The notes under the pieces are model-generated. The model was not told the origin of the DNA and made no database searches. It saw nothing but the letters and a program-made list of their open reading frames with translations. A stretch of DNA of 64,000 nt from Actinernus sp. WN-2022 (lineage: Eukaryota > Cnidaria > Anthozoa > Actiniaria > Actinernidae). The position numbers and the translations under genes are program-made. This document shows, in pieces, positions 10,891-22,155 of this stretch. The stretch lies in contig JAOWCC010000019.1 in assembly GCA_030867875.1 (NCBI GenBank), positions 77,528,861-77,592,860 on the forward strand, given 5' to 3'. Numbering within the stretch: position 1 is the first letter of the stretch; every line of letters starts with the position of its first letter.

Positions 10891-11874
10891 GGAAATCTCT
10901 ACCTTCAGTACCCGGCCTCCTTTCCAGATGGGTACTTTGTGCATCATATTGCATTCTAGTGCATCATATCATTGTTCCGTAGTCTCAAATAAATAAATAA
11001 CTATAACTAAACAAATGAAAAAGAGCTCAGCATTGCCATAACTAATCTCCTGGACACCAATGCATTATCTGTCATATGGGGATGTGCCTTTGATCATGAG
11101 CTTAGAGAATACCATCCTGCGTATCAAGGAAACAAAGCAGACTGTGTATAAATGTTGCGAGTGCCAAAGGGCCGAGCCAAAATTTTTGAGATTTTACTGC
11201 TCTCTAAAACACTGGTTTCCTGTGTTCTGGAGACTAAACATATATTGGCTTAGCATTACAACAACAATTTCATTACATTTTACATGACAGGTACGTCAAA
11301 ACTTTGATGATCCCCCCAAGGAGTAGGTAAACTCTTTGATGACCCCCCTACAAAAGCACTTAAAACTTTTGTTGCCCCCCCCCCCCCCCCCCGCCCCACC
11401 CTATGATTTAACCCCCCCCCCCCCCCCAAGCCATAAATAATGAACACTCCCTTAATCCATGCTTTTATTTCCACTAAACTTGTAATTGTTGTAATTCGCT
11501 ACTATATGGACTTCCACTATTTTAACTTGATCGGTTACAAAATATACAGAACTCTGCAGCGCGCCTTATAACACGCAGCAGAAAATACGACCATATAACG
11601 CCGGTTCTAAGGCAGTTACACGTACTGGTTACCGGTTAGACAACGGATAGTATTCAAACTACTATTACTTACATATAAAGCCTTAAATGGATTAGCACCA
11701 GGGTACGTTAGACATGTTGCAGCCGTACAAACCAATTAGACAACTGCGCTCTTCTACACGGAAGCTGCTAAAAATCCCACCCGCAAAACTATCGCACTAT
11801 GGTGAGCGGGCTTTCCAACATGCAGCACCGAAACTATGGAATTCCCTCCCAGATGCAATTCGTCACTGCGCGAC

Positions 11875-12026
11875 TATAGATGGGTTTCACTCAATCCCCA
11901 GAGATTCAAATGACAAAGGGCATGGCGGCCCCATGTTGGTGTACCTAACAAAAGAAGCTAACGAAGAATCTATTGTTAAAGGTACACCAACATGGCCGCC
12001 GTGACGTCATGTGCAACCCATCTATA
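11875..12026. mobile_element. Palindromic MITE inside retrotransposon copy A
   Basis: TATAGATGGGTT at the left is inverted as AACCCATCTATA at the right, and the inner part pairs CATGTTGGTGTACC with GGTACACCAACATG around a short loop. The retrotransposon C-terminal reading continues on both sides. Motifs such as CATGGCGGCC recur in other palindromes of the window. Confidence 0.8.
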
Positions 12027-12336
12027 ACTAGTTTTAAGACAAACATCAAAACCTATCTTTTTAATCAAGCTTACAATTAGTCATTTTACATCGATAAGTT
12101 TCATTAGATATTAGATATTTTTATTCATTAGATATTACATATTTTAACACCCAAGTAAATCTTACACATCCTATAAATCTTTTTACTTCATATATATACC
12201 TGCATGTAATTTATATATCTTAATAGTTCTAGTCTAGACTTATTTTAGTATCACATGAGATTGTAAAGCGCCATTGGGCTAAATGGAAATTGGGCTAAAT
12301 GGAAATGGCGCTATATAAATGCTACTTATTATTATT

Positions 12337-12364
12337 ATTCGGGCTGCCTGTGGCAGCACCGAGT
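12337..12364 (+). other. 5' terminal hairpin of family-1 copy 1A
   Basis: TCGG-GCTGCC-TGT-GGCAGC-A-CCGA folds into a stem with a one-base bulge. It is followed by GTCTTAAAATGCA and a T-run, the same arrangement as in family 2, although the stem bases differ. Confidence 0.75.
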
Positions 12365-12692
12365 CTTAAAATGCAAGCGTTTTTTTTTTTTTTTTTGGTT
12401 GTGTGCAACAAAATGTAACTTTTGACCCATGTATTAAATTTCAGCACCAATCAGATCGCTCTGTGCTGGTCACGTAACACTCGCCAGGTTAATTTCTGTA
12501 CATAATTTAATACAGTAAATCAAGATGGTGCAGGAACCGCGAGCAAATTTCTCTCTAATTTAGAGTCCCATCTCTCAAATGTAAGCAGTTTAATGTTTTA
12601 TTTAACTTCACTCGTGCGAAAGCCTTCCAACAGGCTCAGGATATTTCAACTGGCGCTCTTGTCGGAGCCGAAGGACCGCGTTTTTTACCCAG

Positions 12693-12965
12693 ATGGCCAG
12701 TGATTTTATATACGACACGTACGACGACCTGAAGCCAGTGAAGGGTCCAGGATCCGGAAAGCTAAAATTCGAAGAAATAGATATTGGAATCTATAAGCCA
12801 TCGGCTCGCTGTGCTGCATTTAAAACATCCGAGGAGAACATCTTATTTTGGGTGAAGGCACTTCAAGACCAATATTATGAGTCTCTTAAAAACTGTCAGA
12901 GATTTAAATTTACCGTAAGTTGGATCGACCACTTAAATGAGGCAGACACAGTCAGAGAGTATTGA
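12693..12965 (+). CDS. Small conserved reading frame inside family-1 element, function unknown
   Basis: Ninety codons start [16 protein letters not shown] and continue through [20 protein letters not shown]. The same segment exists in copy 1B at about 30133-30380, where indels break the frame. Codons look protein-like (acidic N terminus, amphipathic helix with paired aromatics). It could be a remnant of an element protein or of a captured host exon. No family was recognised. Confidence 0.4.
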   Translation: MASDFIYDTYDDLKPVKGPGSGKLKFEEIDIGIYKPSARCAAFKTSEENILFWVKALQDQYYESLKNCQRFKFTVSWIDHLNEADTVREY

Positions 12966-13116
12966 GATCAAGTTATTTCGTTCCAGCGAGGATATTGACC
13001 TAGCGGAAACGGTACAAGCTGTCGAAGGATTTTACTTATAACCATCCACGTCTACTTAACAACAGGAATAGTTATGTGCCAAGGCATGGGCAAAGATTGA
13101 GTTTCCCAGATTACAG

Positions 13117-13780
13117 ATGAAAGTAGAGAACTTAATGAATGAAGAAACGGAGGTTACGCACGACATGCTTGAAAACATGTTCAACACTTTATGTTATACT
13201 AAGAAAACAAAACAAGTTACAGAGCCTGCAAGTTCACAAGTCAATGAAAAACCCCAAGAGCCTGTAGTTTTGGATCAACATATCCTTGAAACTCCAAAAG
13301 CAACATACACATGAGTCAAATTCAAACCGGAATTCTTTAGATTCTTCACGAGGATTGTTAGCCCGCAATAAGAACTCTCTCGCTGATTTAATGACCTTGA
13401 TTTGTAACGTGGAGGCTGACCTAACTGATATGCGTCTCGTCACATCAAAACACGAATCAAGAAACGAAACTCAGTCATTTGGAAGACAAATTAGTGCAGC
13501 AAGACCGAAATCAAGATGCTGTCATCACGTATTATTGACCTAGAAGTTGAAAATGGCGAGTTGAAAGCGGATATAATAAAGCTGAGATCCGACTTTCAAA
13601 CTTCTCCAGTGTTCCGAGACTACCCAACCTACTGAAGCTTTAGCAACGAATCAGTTTGTTCAAGAGCCATCTTTCTTACATGACAACCCGATCCCTATTC
13701 ATCAGAATAAATTTTCTGTGCTAAATGACGAGAGTTTACAATCACCTGACCGACAATCCACTACTAAAGAAAGGGACCAT
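13117..13780 (+). pseudogene. Degraded coding-like stretch in family-1 element
   Basis: Frames at 13117-13314 and 13286-13543 contain polar, helix-forming sequence ([34 protein letters not shown]). After 13545 there is a coiled-coil-like segment ([18 protein letters not shown] with one frame change). The homologous part of copy 1B (30537-31268) keeps the segments but in different frames. This may be the rest of the protein started at 12693, now dead in both copies. Confidence 0.35.
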
Positions 13781-14023
13781 GAAGTACGGTAGTACGGTTA
13801 ATTCTCGGATTCAAAACAATGAATATATGGTTTCGAATATGTGCCTGCTCAAATGCAGTGTGTTAAACGAATAATTAGTGTTTAAATTAAAAGGTCAACA
13901 TACGAGAAAAACAAAAATATTAAATTACATATATACTAGGGGAGCAGAGAATGAAAGTCACCGCGCTACCGGCCACTCCTAAAGACTGCTAAATTCAGCT
14001 AATAATTCTTTCCTTTGGTTATT

Positions 14024-14052
14024 ACTCCGGCGCTGCTGGCAGCAGCCGGAGT
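14024..14052 (+). other. 5' terminal hairpin of family-2 copy 2A
   Basis: ACTCCGGC pairs with GCCGGAGT and the inner CTGC pairs with GCAG. TCTTAAAATGCA and a long T-run follow. Equivalent hairpins start at 17746 and 17806. Confidence 0.78.
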
Positions 14053-15989
14053 CTTAAAATGCAGTCTGTGTCTTTTTTTTTTTTTTTTTTTTTTTTGTTC
14101 TATCAACGACAGAAGTTGATCAGTTCAGACCTTTGCAACTAACAATGTGGGTCGGAGACGCTGTGATCGAGCGATAAAGCAGGAGGCATGCGCATTAAAC
14201 GTTATAGATTTATTTAACACTGTTCACATCACATACTATCATCACCGTATAATTGCCACTGTGGGAATGTGAAATGAGCAACATGTGAGACTTCGAGGCG
14301 CTACAGTTCTTTTTAACTACTTTTTAATCTTCTGATTCTTGTAAAAGAACTGTTATAGACCTAAAAATACACGAACAACGTAATACATTAGATCTGCGCT
14401 GTCTGGACAGATATAAAAACGTAAGCGAAATACAATCTCAGCTTAAGTGTTTCTAAACACGTTTAGATATAAAAGGTATCGAATTATAATCTCAGGGTAG
14501 ATTTCGTCAGGCGCGCTCAGATAACAAAGGTCAAAGCTCTCAGACAAGGCGAGACAAGGAGATATCGATTTCTATGAGTCATTGTCAGAAATCTATTCCC
14601 GGCCGTAAAATTAGGCAATACCACCGTAACTGAACTGTCAGGTCAACTACACAGCTTAGAGAGTCTTTCTACTGGATTGAGACACATTAATATACTGTTA
14701 CATGTCTGTTAATATGGGGAAAACTGAAGAAACCCTCATTGCATTGAGTTTGATCACTAGCCTGAAATACAGCCGCCTTCTCAGCTCGTTCCAGGGTCCT
14801 TGATTTTTCAAATGGCTCAACTCGTCGCGAGCGCGAGTGAACTTGTGAAATTATCGCCATCACGCGGCGTATACAGTCAAGTCTGTTTGTCTCGGAAAGT
14901 ATTTATTGTAGTTTATATCTCTTCCCTAATTGCACTGATGAAGGACTCGAAACCCTAAACGTCCCAGCAGCTTGTGTTACAGCTGATAAACGGAGGAAAT
15001 GGCTCTATAAACAAAATCAAAGCGGACGAGTTTCGTGTTGTTTAGCTTTGCGGCCGAAGTCCATCATTGTCTGTGGTTCGGCGGGGAAGAAGAGTGTTCG
15101 TTGGGATTACTTTCAACAAAGTACACTGTATTTCAACTCTGGTAAGTTTGGAGCGATTGAAAAATAAGGATGATTTTCAAAACCGGTGGCTTAAAGTCAA
15201 CTGCATATGACATAAATAGCCGAATCTAGTACTTCGGCGAACGGGAAGCAAAGTGATTGCGTTCATGTGTGGGCTACCTGTGCTTCCCCAGGCGAACCTC
15301 ATGTATGTTTGTACTTTTTGGAATAAATTATCTCGGCCGGGGAACTGGTAAATACATGATGTGTGCGCACGACTTTACAGGCATGTGCTCTGCCTCTCGC
15401 CATTGGCATTGCGTTTGGTTTTCGCTCGCTGGTGATTTTGTTTTGCTGTGTATGTTGCCTTGTTGTTTTCAAAAAAATCAAATGCGATGTTTATAAAGTT
15501 TGCAAGTACGATTTATCAAAGCCTGAGGAAAGTGTGTGTTACCTCTGGAGCATTCGAGAAAGTGTGATGTCCAAACTATATATCAAGTCAAACATGGTCT
15601 GTTCTGCACCTTGAAGACGAAGTTGAAAATCAACTCGGCCATAATTTGTGCTGAACCCGAGTGCATTCTGTTGGCTCGCTCGCTGAATAGGATTCTGCTT
15701 TTCGCTGTACATACAGGTACCAAAACTACAAACAGTAAGATATTATATTAAAATCATGCCTGGCTGAAGAGAAACTAGGTCTGAGTTTTCTAGACACCCT
15801 TTGGTTGTGCGAGTTGTGACACTACAATCAGTGACACATGCATGTGTACATCTTGGTTATACAAATTAACACTACATTCAGGCAAAGAGTTCTATAACAA
15901 CATTTTGATATGCCAAGGAACTTGAATATCAACACAGTACAAGGTGAGGGAAATTCAAAGTACTGAGTTCATTGCTTTGTTCCCAAATC

Positions 15990-16072
15990 AATTAATCTAC
16001 ACTGAATTTCTAACGGGACCTGAAACAACCATAAGAGGCTGATAAAACTGAGCCAGGACCCGGCTAAGTACC
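15990..16072 (-). repeat. SINE-derived fragment inside family-2 element
   Basis: CTGAATTTCTAACGGGACCT to CCAGGACCCGGCTAA matches the 3' body of the SINE at 25745-26018. The same fragment is in copy 2B at about 19790-19862, so it was part of the element before duplication. Confidence 0.7.
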
Positions 16073-17745
16073 AACATTGATCATAAATTATACTGCAACT
16101 AACAATCAGGACACTCAGTATTCTGCAGCCAACCTTGTTCTCACTTTAAAAATAGTTTGAATGCTCCGAAGGAACTGGGCACATGCATATAGTTTATTTT
16201 CTACACTGGAGTTTACTTAGTATTGCGAATGTTAGGAACTGGAATGCAGTTGATACACATCTGAATAGCCGTAGCTAGCAATAAGGGTTGATTGTGTTCT
16301 ACACTAATTCCAATTATTGCTTTACACTGTATACCACACAGTACCCTGGATACCAGAGGCTCGAAATCGGCGGTCGAGCGAAACGAGACCAGCTGAAATC
16401 GAGCCGCAGGTTTGATTTCAGAACGGAGTCGCGAACATTACAGTATATCCGTATCTGAACACCTCTGGAACTAGGGTAACCACACAGCAAAATGTGCTAC
16501 AAATGCTCAAATGAATGATAACCATATAAAACACACATGTACTTATATAGCCACATAAGCATCGTATCCAATGATAATTACACAAAGATAATTACAGTTT
16601 TATACCCAGATGCATCCCCATGTATATTAACTTATAAGTCAGGGCATTCAAAATTTGCACATTAGTTAAAAACAAATATTTTTGATCGGGATTATTTACA
16701 CTCACAGTCTACATGCATTATTGCAGCAATCAGTTTCAGTCTTTTGCCGTTACCACAGAAGCTCAGTCCTTTCTCTTAAAAATAATATGTCGAACGCACT
16801 TTGATAATCTAAGATTACTTCTAGTATAACTTATAATATGGGATAAATATAAACATTGAGACAATCAATCATCTATTAGTACTCGGAACCTGTAGTACAA
16901 CAGAACAGCAGATTGTAAATTGTAGACGTGTGTTACATGAGTAGTGTTTACAGTAAAAGGTCAACTCCTTTAATTTACATACGAGAAAAACATCTCTAAT
17001 TTACATATGATGAAAAACAAAAATATTAAATTACATACATATACTAGGGGAAGTCACCGCGACTGATAACTCAACTCCCCTACCCCACCCCTAATAAATA
17101 ATAGGAGTGGAGCGAGTACCACCCCTCCCCTGTGACCACGCCCTAGAATGGAATGTATGGAATGTAAAGAATGCAGAACATTAAAATAAAAAGTTGCGGG
17201 AGAAGACAAGGCGCGGGTGATGATTATGTGTATACAACCCGAGTTAAGGCTGCCCCCAGCCTCTTGTTGAGAATTGTATGGCACTTCTACCCGCTACAAT
17301 CCGTAGATTCTCCGATACCGGAAGAGAGTTATCACCTCAATTATGAATCGCTAGTGTACTCGTGTTCTGGCTCGTGTGGAGATTTAGAACAGTTCCTCAG
17401 CATTTGTATATTTGTATTTTTGGGCTATCTGTGTTATCCTGGAGTATCCTGCCTTATTTGACCTCGATCGTGTTAACTCATGTTCTACTTGTGTTCATTC
17501 GTATTCACTCGTTTTCTAACTCGTGTGGAGTTTTAGATCAGATCGACTGTCTGTGCGTACTTTCGCATCTGATTGTGCGTTCGTAATGTGCCAAACACGC
17601 AGGTGTATGAGAGCATCCACGTTGCAAAAGATACGCCGGAGTTCAAGCTGCGTGCAGCTTCTTGTTACTAAGAGGATTTCAAATGAAAGTGTATTTCATC
17701 TTCAATCTCATGTGGCCCGAGTGAAAGCCCAGATGGGCTCTTGTT

Positions 17746-17805
17746 ACTCCGGCGCTGCTGGCAGCAGCCGGAGTCTTAAAATGCAGTCTGTGTCTTTTTT
17801 TTATT
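17746..17805 (+). mobile_element. Isolated 60-bp 5' terminus of a family-2 element
   Basis: The 60 bases repeat the family-2 start (hairpin, TCTTAAAATGCAGTCTGTG, T-run) and end ...TTATT exactly before the next full family-2 copy. They directly follow CTTGTT of copy 1A. This could be a second insertion at a TT in the T-run of an earlier copy, or a duplicated 5' end from aberrant rolling-circle replication. Confidence 0.75.
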
Positions 17806-20800
17806 ACTCCGGCGCTGCTGTGGCAGCAGCCGGAGTCTTAAAATGCAGTCTGTGTCTTTTTTTTATTTTTTTATTTTTTTTTGTTCTATCAACGACAGGA
17901 GTTGATCAGTTCAGACCTTTGCAACTAACAATGTGGGTCGGAGACGCTGTGATCGAGCGATAAAGCAGGAGGCATGCGCATTAAGCGTTATAGATTTATT
18001 TAACACTGTTCACATCACATACTATCATCACCGTATAATTGCCACTGTGGGAATGTGAAATGAGCAACATGTGAGACTTCGAGGCGCTACAGTTCTTTTT
18101 AACTACTTTTTAATCTTCTGATTCTTGTAAAAGAACTGTTATAGACCTAAAAATACACGAACAACGTAATACATTAGATCTGCGCTGTCTGGACAGATAT
18201 AAAAACGTAAGCGAAATACAATCTCAGCTTAAGTGTTTCTAAACACGTTTAGATATAAAAGGTATCGAATTATAATCTCAGGGTAGATTTCGTCAGGCGC
18301 GCTCAGATAAAGGTCAAAGCTCTCAGACAAGGCGAGACAAGGAGATATCGATTTCTATGAGTCATTGTCAGAAATCTATTCCCGGCCGTAAAATTAGGCA
18401 ATACCACCGTAACTGAACTGTCAGGTCAACTACACAGCTTAGAGTCTTTCTACTGGATTGAGAGACATTAATATACTGTTACATGTCTGTTAATATGGGG
18501 AAAACTGAAGAAACCCTCATTGCATTGAGTTTGATCACTAGCCTGAAATACAGCCGCCTTCTCAGCTCGTTCCAGGGTCCTTGATTTTTCAAATGGCTCA
18601 ACTCGTCGCGAGCGCGAGTGAACTTGTGAAATTATCGCCATCACGCGGCGTATACAGTCAAGTCTGTTTGTCTCGGAAAGTATTTATTGTAGTTTATATC
18701 TCTTCCCTAATTGCACTGATGAAGGACTCGAAACCCTAAACGTCCCAGCAGCTTGTGTTACAGCTGATAAACGGAGGAAATGGCTCTATAAACAAAATCA
18801 AAGCGGACGAGTTTCGTGTTGTTTAGCTTTGCGGCCGAAGTCCATCATTGTCTGTGGTTCGGCGGGGAAGAAGAGTGTTCGTTGGGATTACTTTCAACAA
18901 AGTACACTGTATTTCAACTCTGGTAAGTTTGGAGCGATTGAAAAATAAGGATGATTTTCAAAACCGGTGGCTTAAAGTCAACTGCATATGACATAAATAG
19001 ACATGGTAGCCGAATCTAGTACTTCGGCGAACGGGAAGCAAAGTGATTGCGTTCATGTGTGGGCTACCTGTGCTTCCCCAGGCGAACCTCATGTATGTTT
19101 GTACTTTTTGGAATAAATTATCTCGGCCGGGGAACTGGTAAATACATGATGTGTGCGCACGACTTTACAGGCATGTGCTCTGCCTCTCGCCATTGGCATT
19201 GCGTTTGGTTTTCGCTCGCTGGTGGTTTTGTTTTGCTATGTATGTTGCCTTGTTGTTTTCAAAAAAATCAAATGCGATGTTTATAAAGTTTGCAAGTACG
19301 ATTTATCAAAGCCTGAGGAAAGTGTGTGTTACCTCTGGAGCATTCGAGAAAGTGTGATGTCCAAACTATATATCAAGTCAAACATGGTCTGTTCTGCACC
19401 TTGAAGACGAAGTTGAAAATCAACTCGGCCATAATTTGTGCTGAACCCGAGTGCATTCTGTTGGCTCGCTCGCTGAATAGGATTCTGCTTTTCGCTGTAC
19501 ATACAGGTACCAAAACTACAAACAGTAAGATACTATATTAAAATCATGCCTGGCTGAAGAGAAACTAGGTCTGAGTTTTCTAGACACCCTTTGGTTGTGC
19601 GAGTTGTGACACTACAATCAGTGACACATGCATGTGTACATCTTGGTTATACAAATTAACACTACATTCTGGCAAAGAGTTCTATAACAACATTTTGATA
19701 TGCCAAGGAACTTGAATATCAACACAGTACAAGGTGAGGGAAATTCAAAGTACTGAGTTCATTGCTTTGTTCCCAAATCAATTAATCTACACTGAATTTC
19801 TAACGGGACCTGAAGCAACCATAAGAGGCTGATAAAACTGAGCCAGGACCCGGCTAAGTACCAACATTGATCATAAATTATACTGCAACTAACAATCAGG
19901 ACACTCAGTATTCTGCAGCCAACCTCGGCGGTCGAGCGAAACGAGACCAGCTGAAATCGAGCCGCAGGTTTGATTTCAGAACGGAGTCGCGAACATTACA
20001 GTATATCCGTACCTGAGCACCTCTGGAACTAGGGTAACCACACAGCAAAATGTGCTACAAATGCTCAAATGAATGATAACCATATAAAACACACATGTAC
20101 TTATATAGCCACATAAGCATCGTATCCAATGATAATTACACAAAGATAATTACAGTTTTATACCCAGATGCATCCCCATGTATATTAACTTATAAGTCAG
20201 GGCATTCAAAATTTGCACATTAGTTAAAAACAAATATTTTTGATCGGGATTATTTACACCCACAGTCTACATGCATTATTGCAGCAATCAGTTTCAGTCT
20301 TTTGCCGTTACCACAGAAGCTCAGTCCTTTCTCTTAAAAATAATATGTCGAACGCACTTTGATAATCTAAGATTACTTCTAGTATAACTTATAATATGGG
20401 ATAAATATAAACATTGAGACAATCAATCATCTATTAGTACTCGGAACCTGTAGTACAACAGAACAGCAGATTGTAAATTGTAGACGTGTGTTACATGAGT
20501 AGTGTTTACAGTAAAAGGTCAACTCCTTTAATTTACATACGAGAAAAACATCTCTAATTTACATATGATGAAAAACAAAAATATTAAATTACATACATAT
20601 ACTAGGGGAAGTCACCGCGACTGATAACTCCCCTACCCCACCCCTAATAAATAATAGGAGTGGAGCGAGTACCACCCCTCCCCTGTGACCACGCCCTAGA
20701 ATGGAATGTATGGAATGTAAAGAATGCAGAACATTAAAATAAAAAGTTGCGGGAGAAGACAAGGCGCGGGTGATGATTATGTGTATACAACCCGAGTTAA

Positions 20801-21219
20801 GGCTGCCCCCAGCCTCTTGTTGAGAATTGTATGGCACTTCTACCCGCTACAATCCGTAGATTCTCCGATACCGGAAGAGAGTTATCACCTCAATTATGAA
20901 TCGCTAGTGTACTCGTGTTCTGGCTCGTGTGGAGATTTAGAACAGTTCCTCAGCATTTGTATATTTGTATTTTTGGGCTATCTGTGTTATCCTGGAGTAT
21001 CCTGCCTTATTTGACCTCGATCGTGTTAACTCATGTTCTACTTGTGTTCATTCGTATTCACTCGTTTTCTAACTCGTGTGGAGTTTTAGATCAGATCGAC
21101 TGTCTGTGCGTACTTTCGCATCTGATTGTGCGTTCGTAATGTGCCAAACACGCAGGTGTATGAGAGCATCCACGTTGCAAAAGATACGCCGGAGTTCAAG
21201 CTGCGTGCAGCTTCTTGTT
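17806..21219 (+). mobile_element. Helentron-like non-autonomous element, family 2 copy 2B
   Basis: Starts ACTCCGGC at 17806. GCCGGAGT is at 21188-21195, the hairpin AAGCTGCGTGCAGCTT at 21198-21213 and CTTGTT at 21214-21219, followed by host ATTATTAAAAC. Aligned with 2A it lacks 237 bp (junction near 19925, after CAGCCAACCT) and has small indels such as ACATGGTAG at about 18999. The rest is nearly identical, indicating a recent common source. Confidence 0.82.
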
Positions 21220-21400
21220 ATTATTAAAACGCACTTGTAAGAGATCGGTAGTGTTATAAGCAAAACCGGTTTGTAAACGCTATTTGCCACCTCCAATCGA
21301 TTGCCGATCTTTCTAAGACAGCATTTAGAAGGTTACCATCCAGTAAAGTCTTTCCCATGGGATCACGAGCTCAATTCATTCGTTATTGAAGTGATATATC
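21220..21400 (+). repeat. Dispersed repeat shared in inverted form with 44768-44936
   Basis: CACTTGTAAGAGATCGGTAG, TTTGTAAACGCTATTTGCC, CCAATCGATTGC and CCCATGGGATCACGAGCTCA have reverse-complement counterparts in the same order at 44.77-44.94 kb. It is an old interspersed repeat of unknown class; some flanking ATT repeats belong to the retrotransposon tail. Confidence 0.7.
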
Positions 21401-21491
21401 AGCACATGGCTGTTTCCAGTAGTCTTTCCCATGGGATCACGAGCTCAATTCATTCGTTATTGAAGTGATATATCAGCACGTGACTGTTTCC
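21346..21491. repeat. Tandem duplication, about 75 bp twice
   Basis: AGTCTTTCCCATGGGATCAC through GATATATCAGCAC is present twice with two differences. It is the 3' part of the dispersed repeat before it. Confidence 0.9.
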
Positions 21492-22155
21492 TGCAAAAGG
21501 CATATTCCCTACGACACGCAGTATTGCTGATAATTTTATTGCAAAGCTTCATACAACGAAATGCGTTCAATGATATACATGAAAACAATAAACTACAAAA
21601 TTATCTCGCATGCACTTCGGGGCCCTACAAGTTCCCTTGCGTATTTTGCTATATACATATATATACATACATATGATGGTTGGTGTCGAGATTACTCTGT
21701 TTTGCTTCAATATTTGGTTATTTCCTTTTCTGTCCGAGTTTGAAGCCGATAAATGCACCAAATGAACACCAAACTACTCACTATATGCTAACGGTACAAA
21801 CTCTGAGTGTATGAAATCATGACTTAGACATTTTAAAACCCTAAATCCTACTTTGGACTTAACGAGGATATATACTCCAGCAATAAACAACTAACCCTTC
21901 TCACAGCGCGTCGAGTCCCAGGATGATAAAAACCTTTGTACTCGTTCTGAAACAACTTAGTTCGAGGCTGGACGCGCACAATCTATTGTTTCTATCCAAC
22001 ATGGCAGCAATTATACAAATAAGAAGGGTGTATTGCCCACTTTAGAAACGAGTAGGGGCGAGTTTCGCAAAGGTGCTTGGGATCGTTACTGGGGACAGTT
22101 GATTGCGATATTTGCCATGTTTCTTGTATTAACTCTCAGGACCCTTTACCCATCA
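21492..22155. other. No gene seen
   Basis: AT-rich sequence with a short TA/CATA run near 21655-21675. No coding or repeat structure was recognised on either strand. Confidence 0.45.

Larger units (their letters stand above)
10470..11480. repeat. Composite insertion splitting the reverse transcriptase of copy A
   Basis: The reverse-transcriptase homology stops near 10470 and resumes near 11485. Both edges of the insert carry degenerate copies of a unit of the form AAAACTTTGATGACCCCCC (10471-10560 and 11290-11375), so a minisatellite-like repeat was itself split by later insertions. The right part holds C-runs of 18 (11375-11392) and 16 (11412-11427), which may be assembly trouble spots. Confidence 0.65.
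9390..12336 (+). mobile_element. Non-LTR retrotransposon (copy A), degraded, interrupted by a 1-kb insert
   Basis: Broken frames encode a reverse transcriptase. FRPISDL comes near 9650, then [10 protein letters not shown], then [11 protein letters not shown] near 9850, CGVPH near 10010, and a mutated active-site region near 10105 where YADD is disrupted. KLKLNRDKNELLVL follows at about 10205. The thumb and C-terminal part resume at about 11500 and the ORF end block (NIKTYLFNQAYN) is near 12040-12077. The 3' end, TGTAAAGCGCCAT then ATGGCGCTATATAAAT with an (ATT)n tail, matches the 3' end of copy B at 28862-28960. Many stops and frameshifts show it is dead. Confidence 0.85.
14024..17666 (+). 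mobile_element. Helentron-like non-autonomous element, family 2 copy 2A
   Basis: It begins ACTCCGGC (14024-14031). The inverted match GCCGGAGT is at 17635-17642, then the perfect hairpin AAGCTGC-GT-GCAGCTT (17645-17660) and terminal CTTGTT (17661-17666). It is inserted at the TT of copy 1A that corresponds to 31484-31485 in copy 1B. The 3.64-kb interior has no convincing gene: open frames of up to 96 codons are repeated in 2B but lack domains. Compared with 2B it carries 237 extra bases near 16135-16371 and is otherwise almost identical. Confidence 0.8.
12337..17745 (+). mobile_element. Helentron/Helitron2-like non-autonomous element, family 1 copy 1A (split by 2A)
   Basis: The element itself is 12337-14023 plus 17667-17745, about 1.77 kb. 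Its 5' end, ATTCGGGC, is one base off ACTCGGGC. The inverted match GCCCGAGT lies at 17715-17722, followed by the perfect hairpin AGCCCAGATGGGCT (17726-17739) and terminal CTTGTT (17740-17745). It matches copy 1B (29763-31564) over its whole length with small indels. Asymmetric terminal inverted repeats, a 3' hairpin and TT insertion are the known features of Helentron/Helitron2 elements. No Rep or helicase is encoded. Confidence 0.78.
12337..21219. mobile_element. Nested and head-to-tail cluster of four Helentron-like ends (families 1 and 2)
   Basis: The 8.9-kb cluster sits in the (ATT)n tail of retrotransposon copy A; ATT repeats stop at 12336 and restart at 21220. It contains family-1 copy 1A (12337-17745), with family-2 copy 2A (14024-17666) inserted near its 3' end. 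A 60-bp family-2 start (17746-17805) and a second family-2 copy, 2B (17806-21219), follow. All joints are at TT. Confidence 0.8.

Noticed and set aside
15257..15751. Protein-coding frames repeated in both family-2 copies (79, 83 and 71 codons)
   Set aside because: They are conserved only because the two copies are recent duplicates. Three overlapping frames are equally conserved and none has a domain.
14024..21219. Simple segmental tandem duplication of 3.7 kb
   Set aside because: The junctions coincide with element ends (hairpin plus CTTGTT, TT sites), and the intervening 79 bases belong to a different element; two insertions explain the data better.
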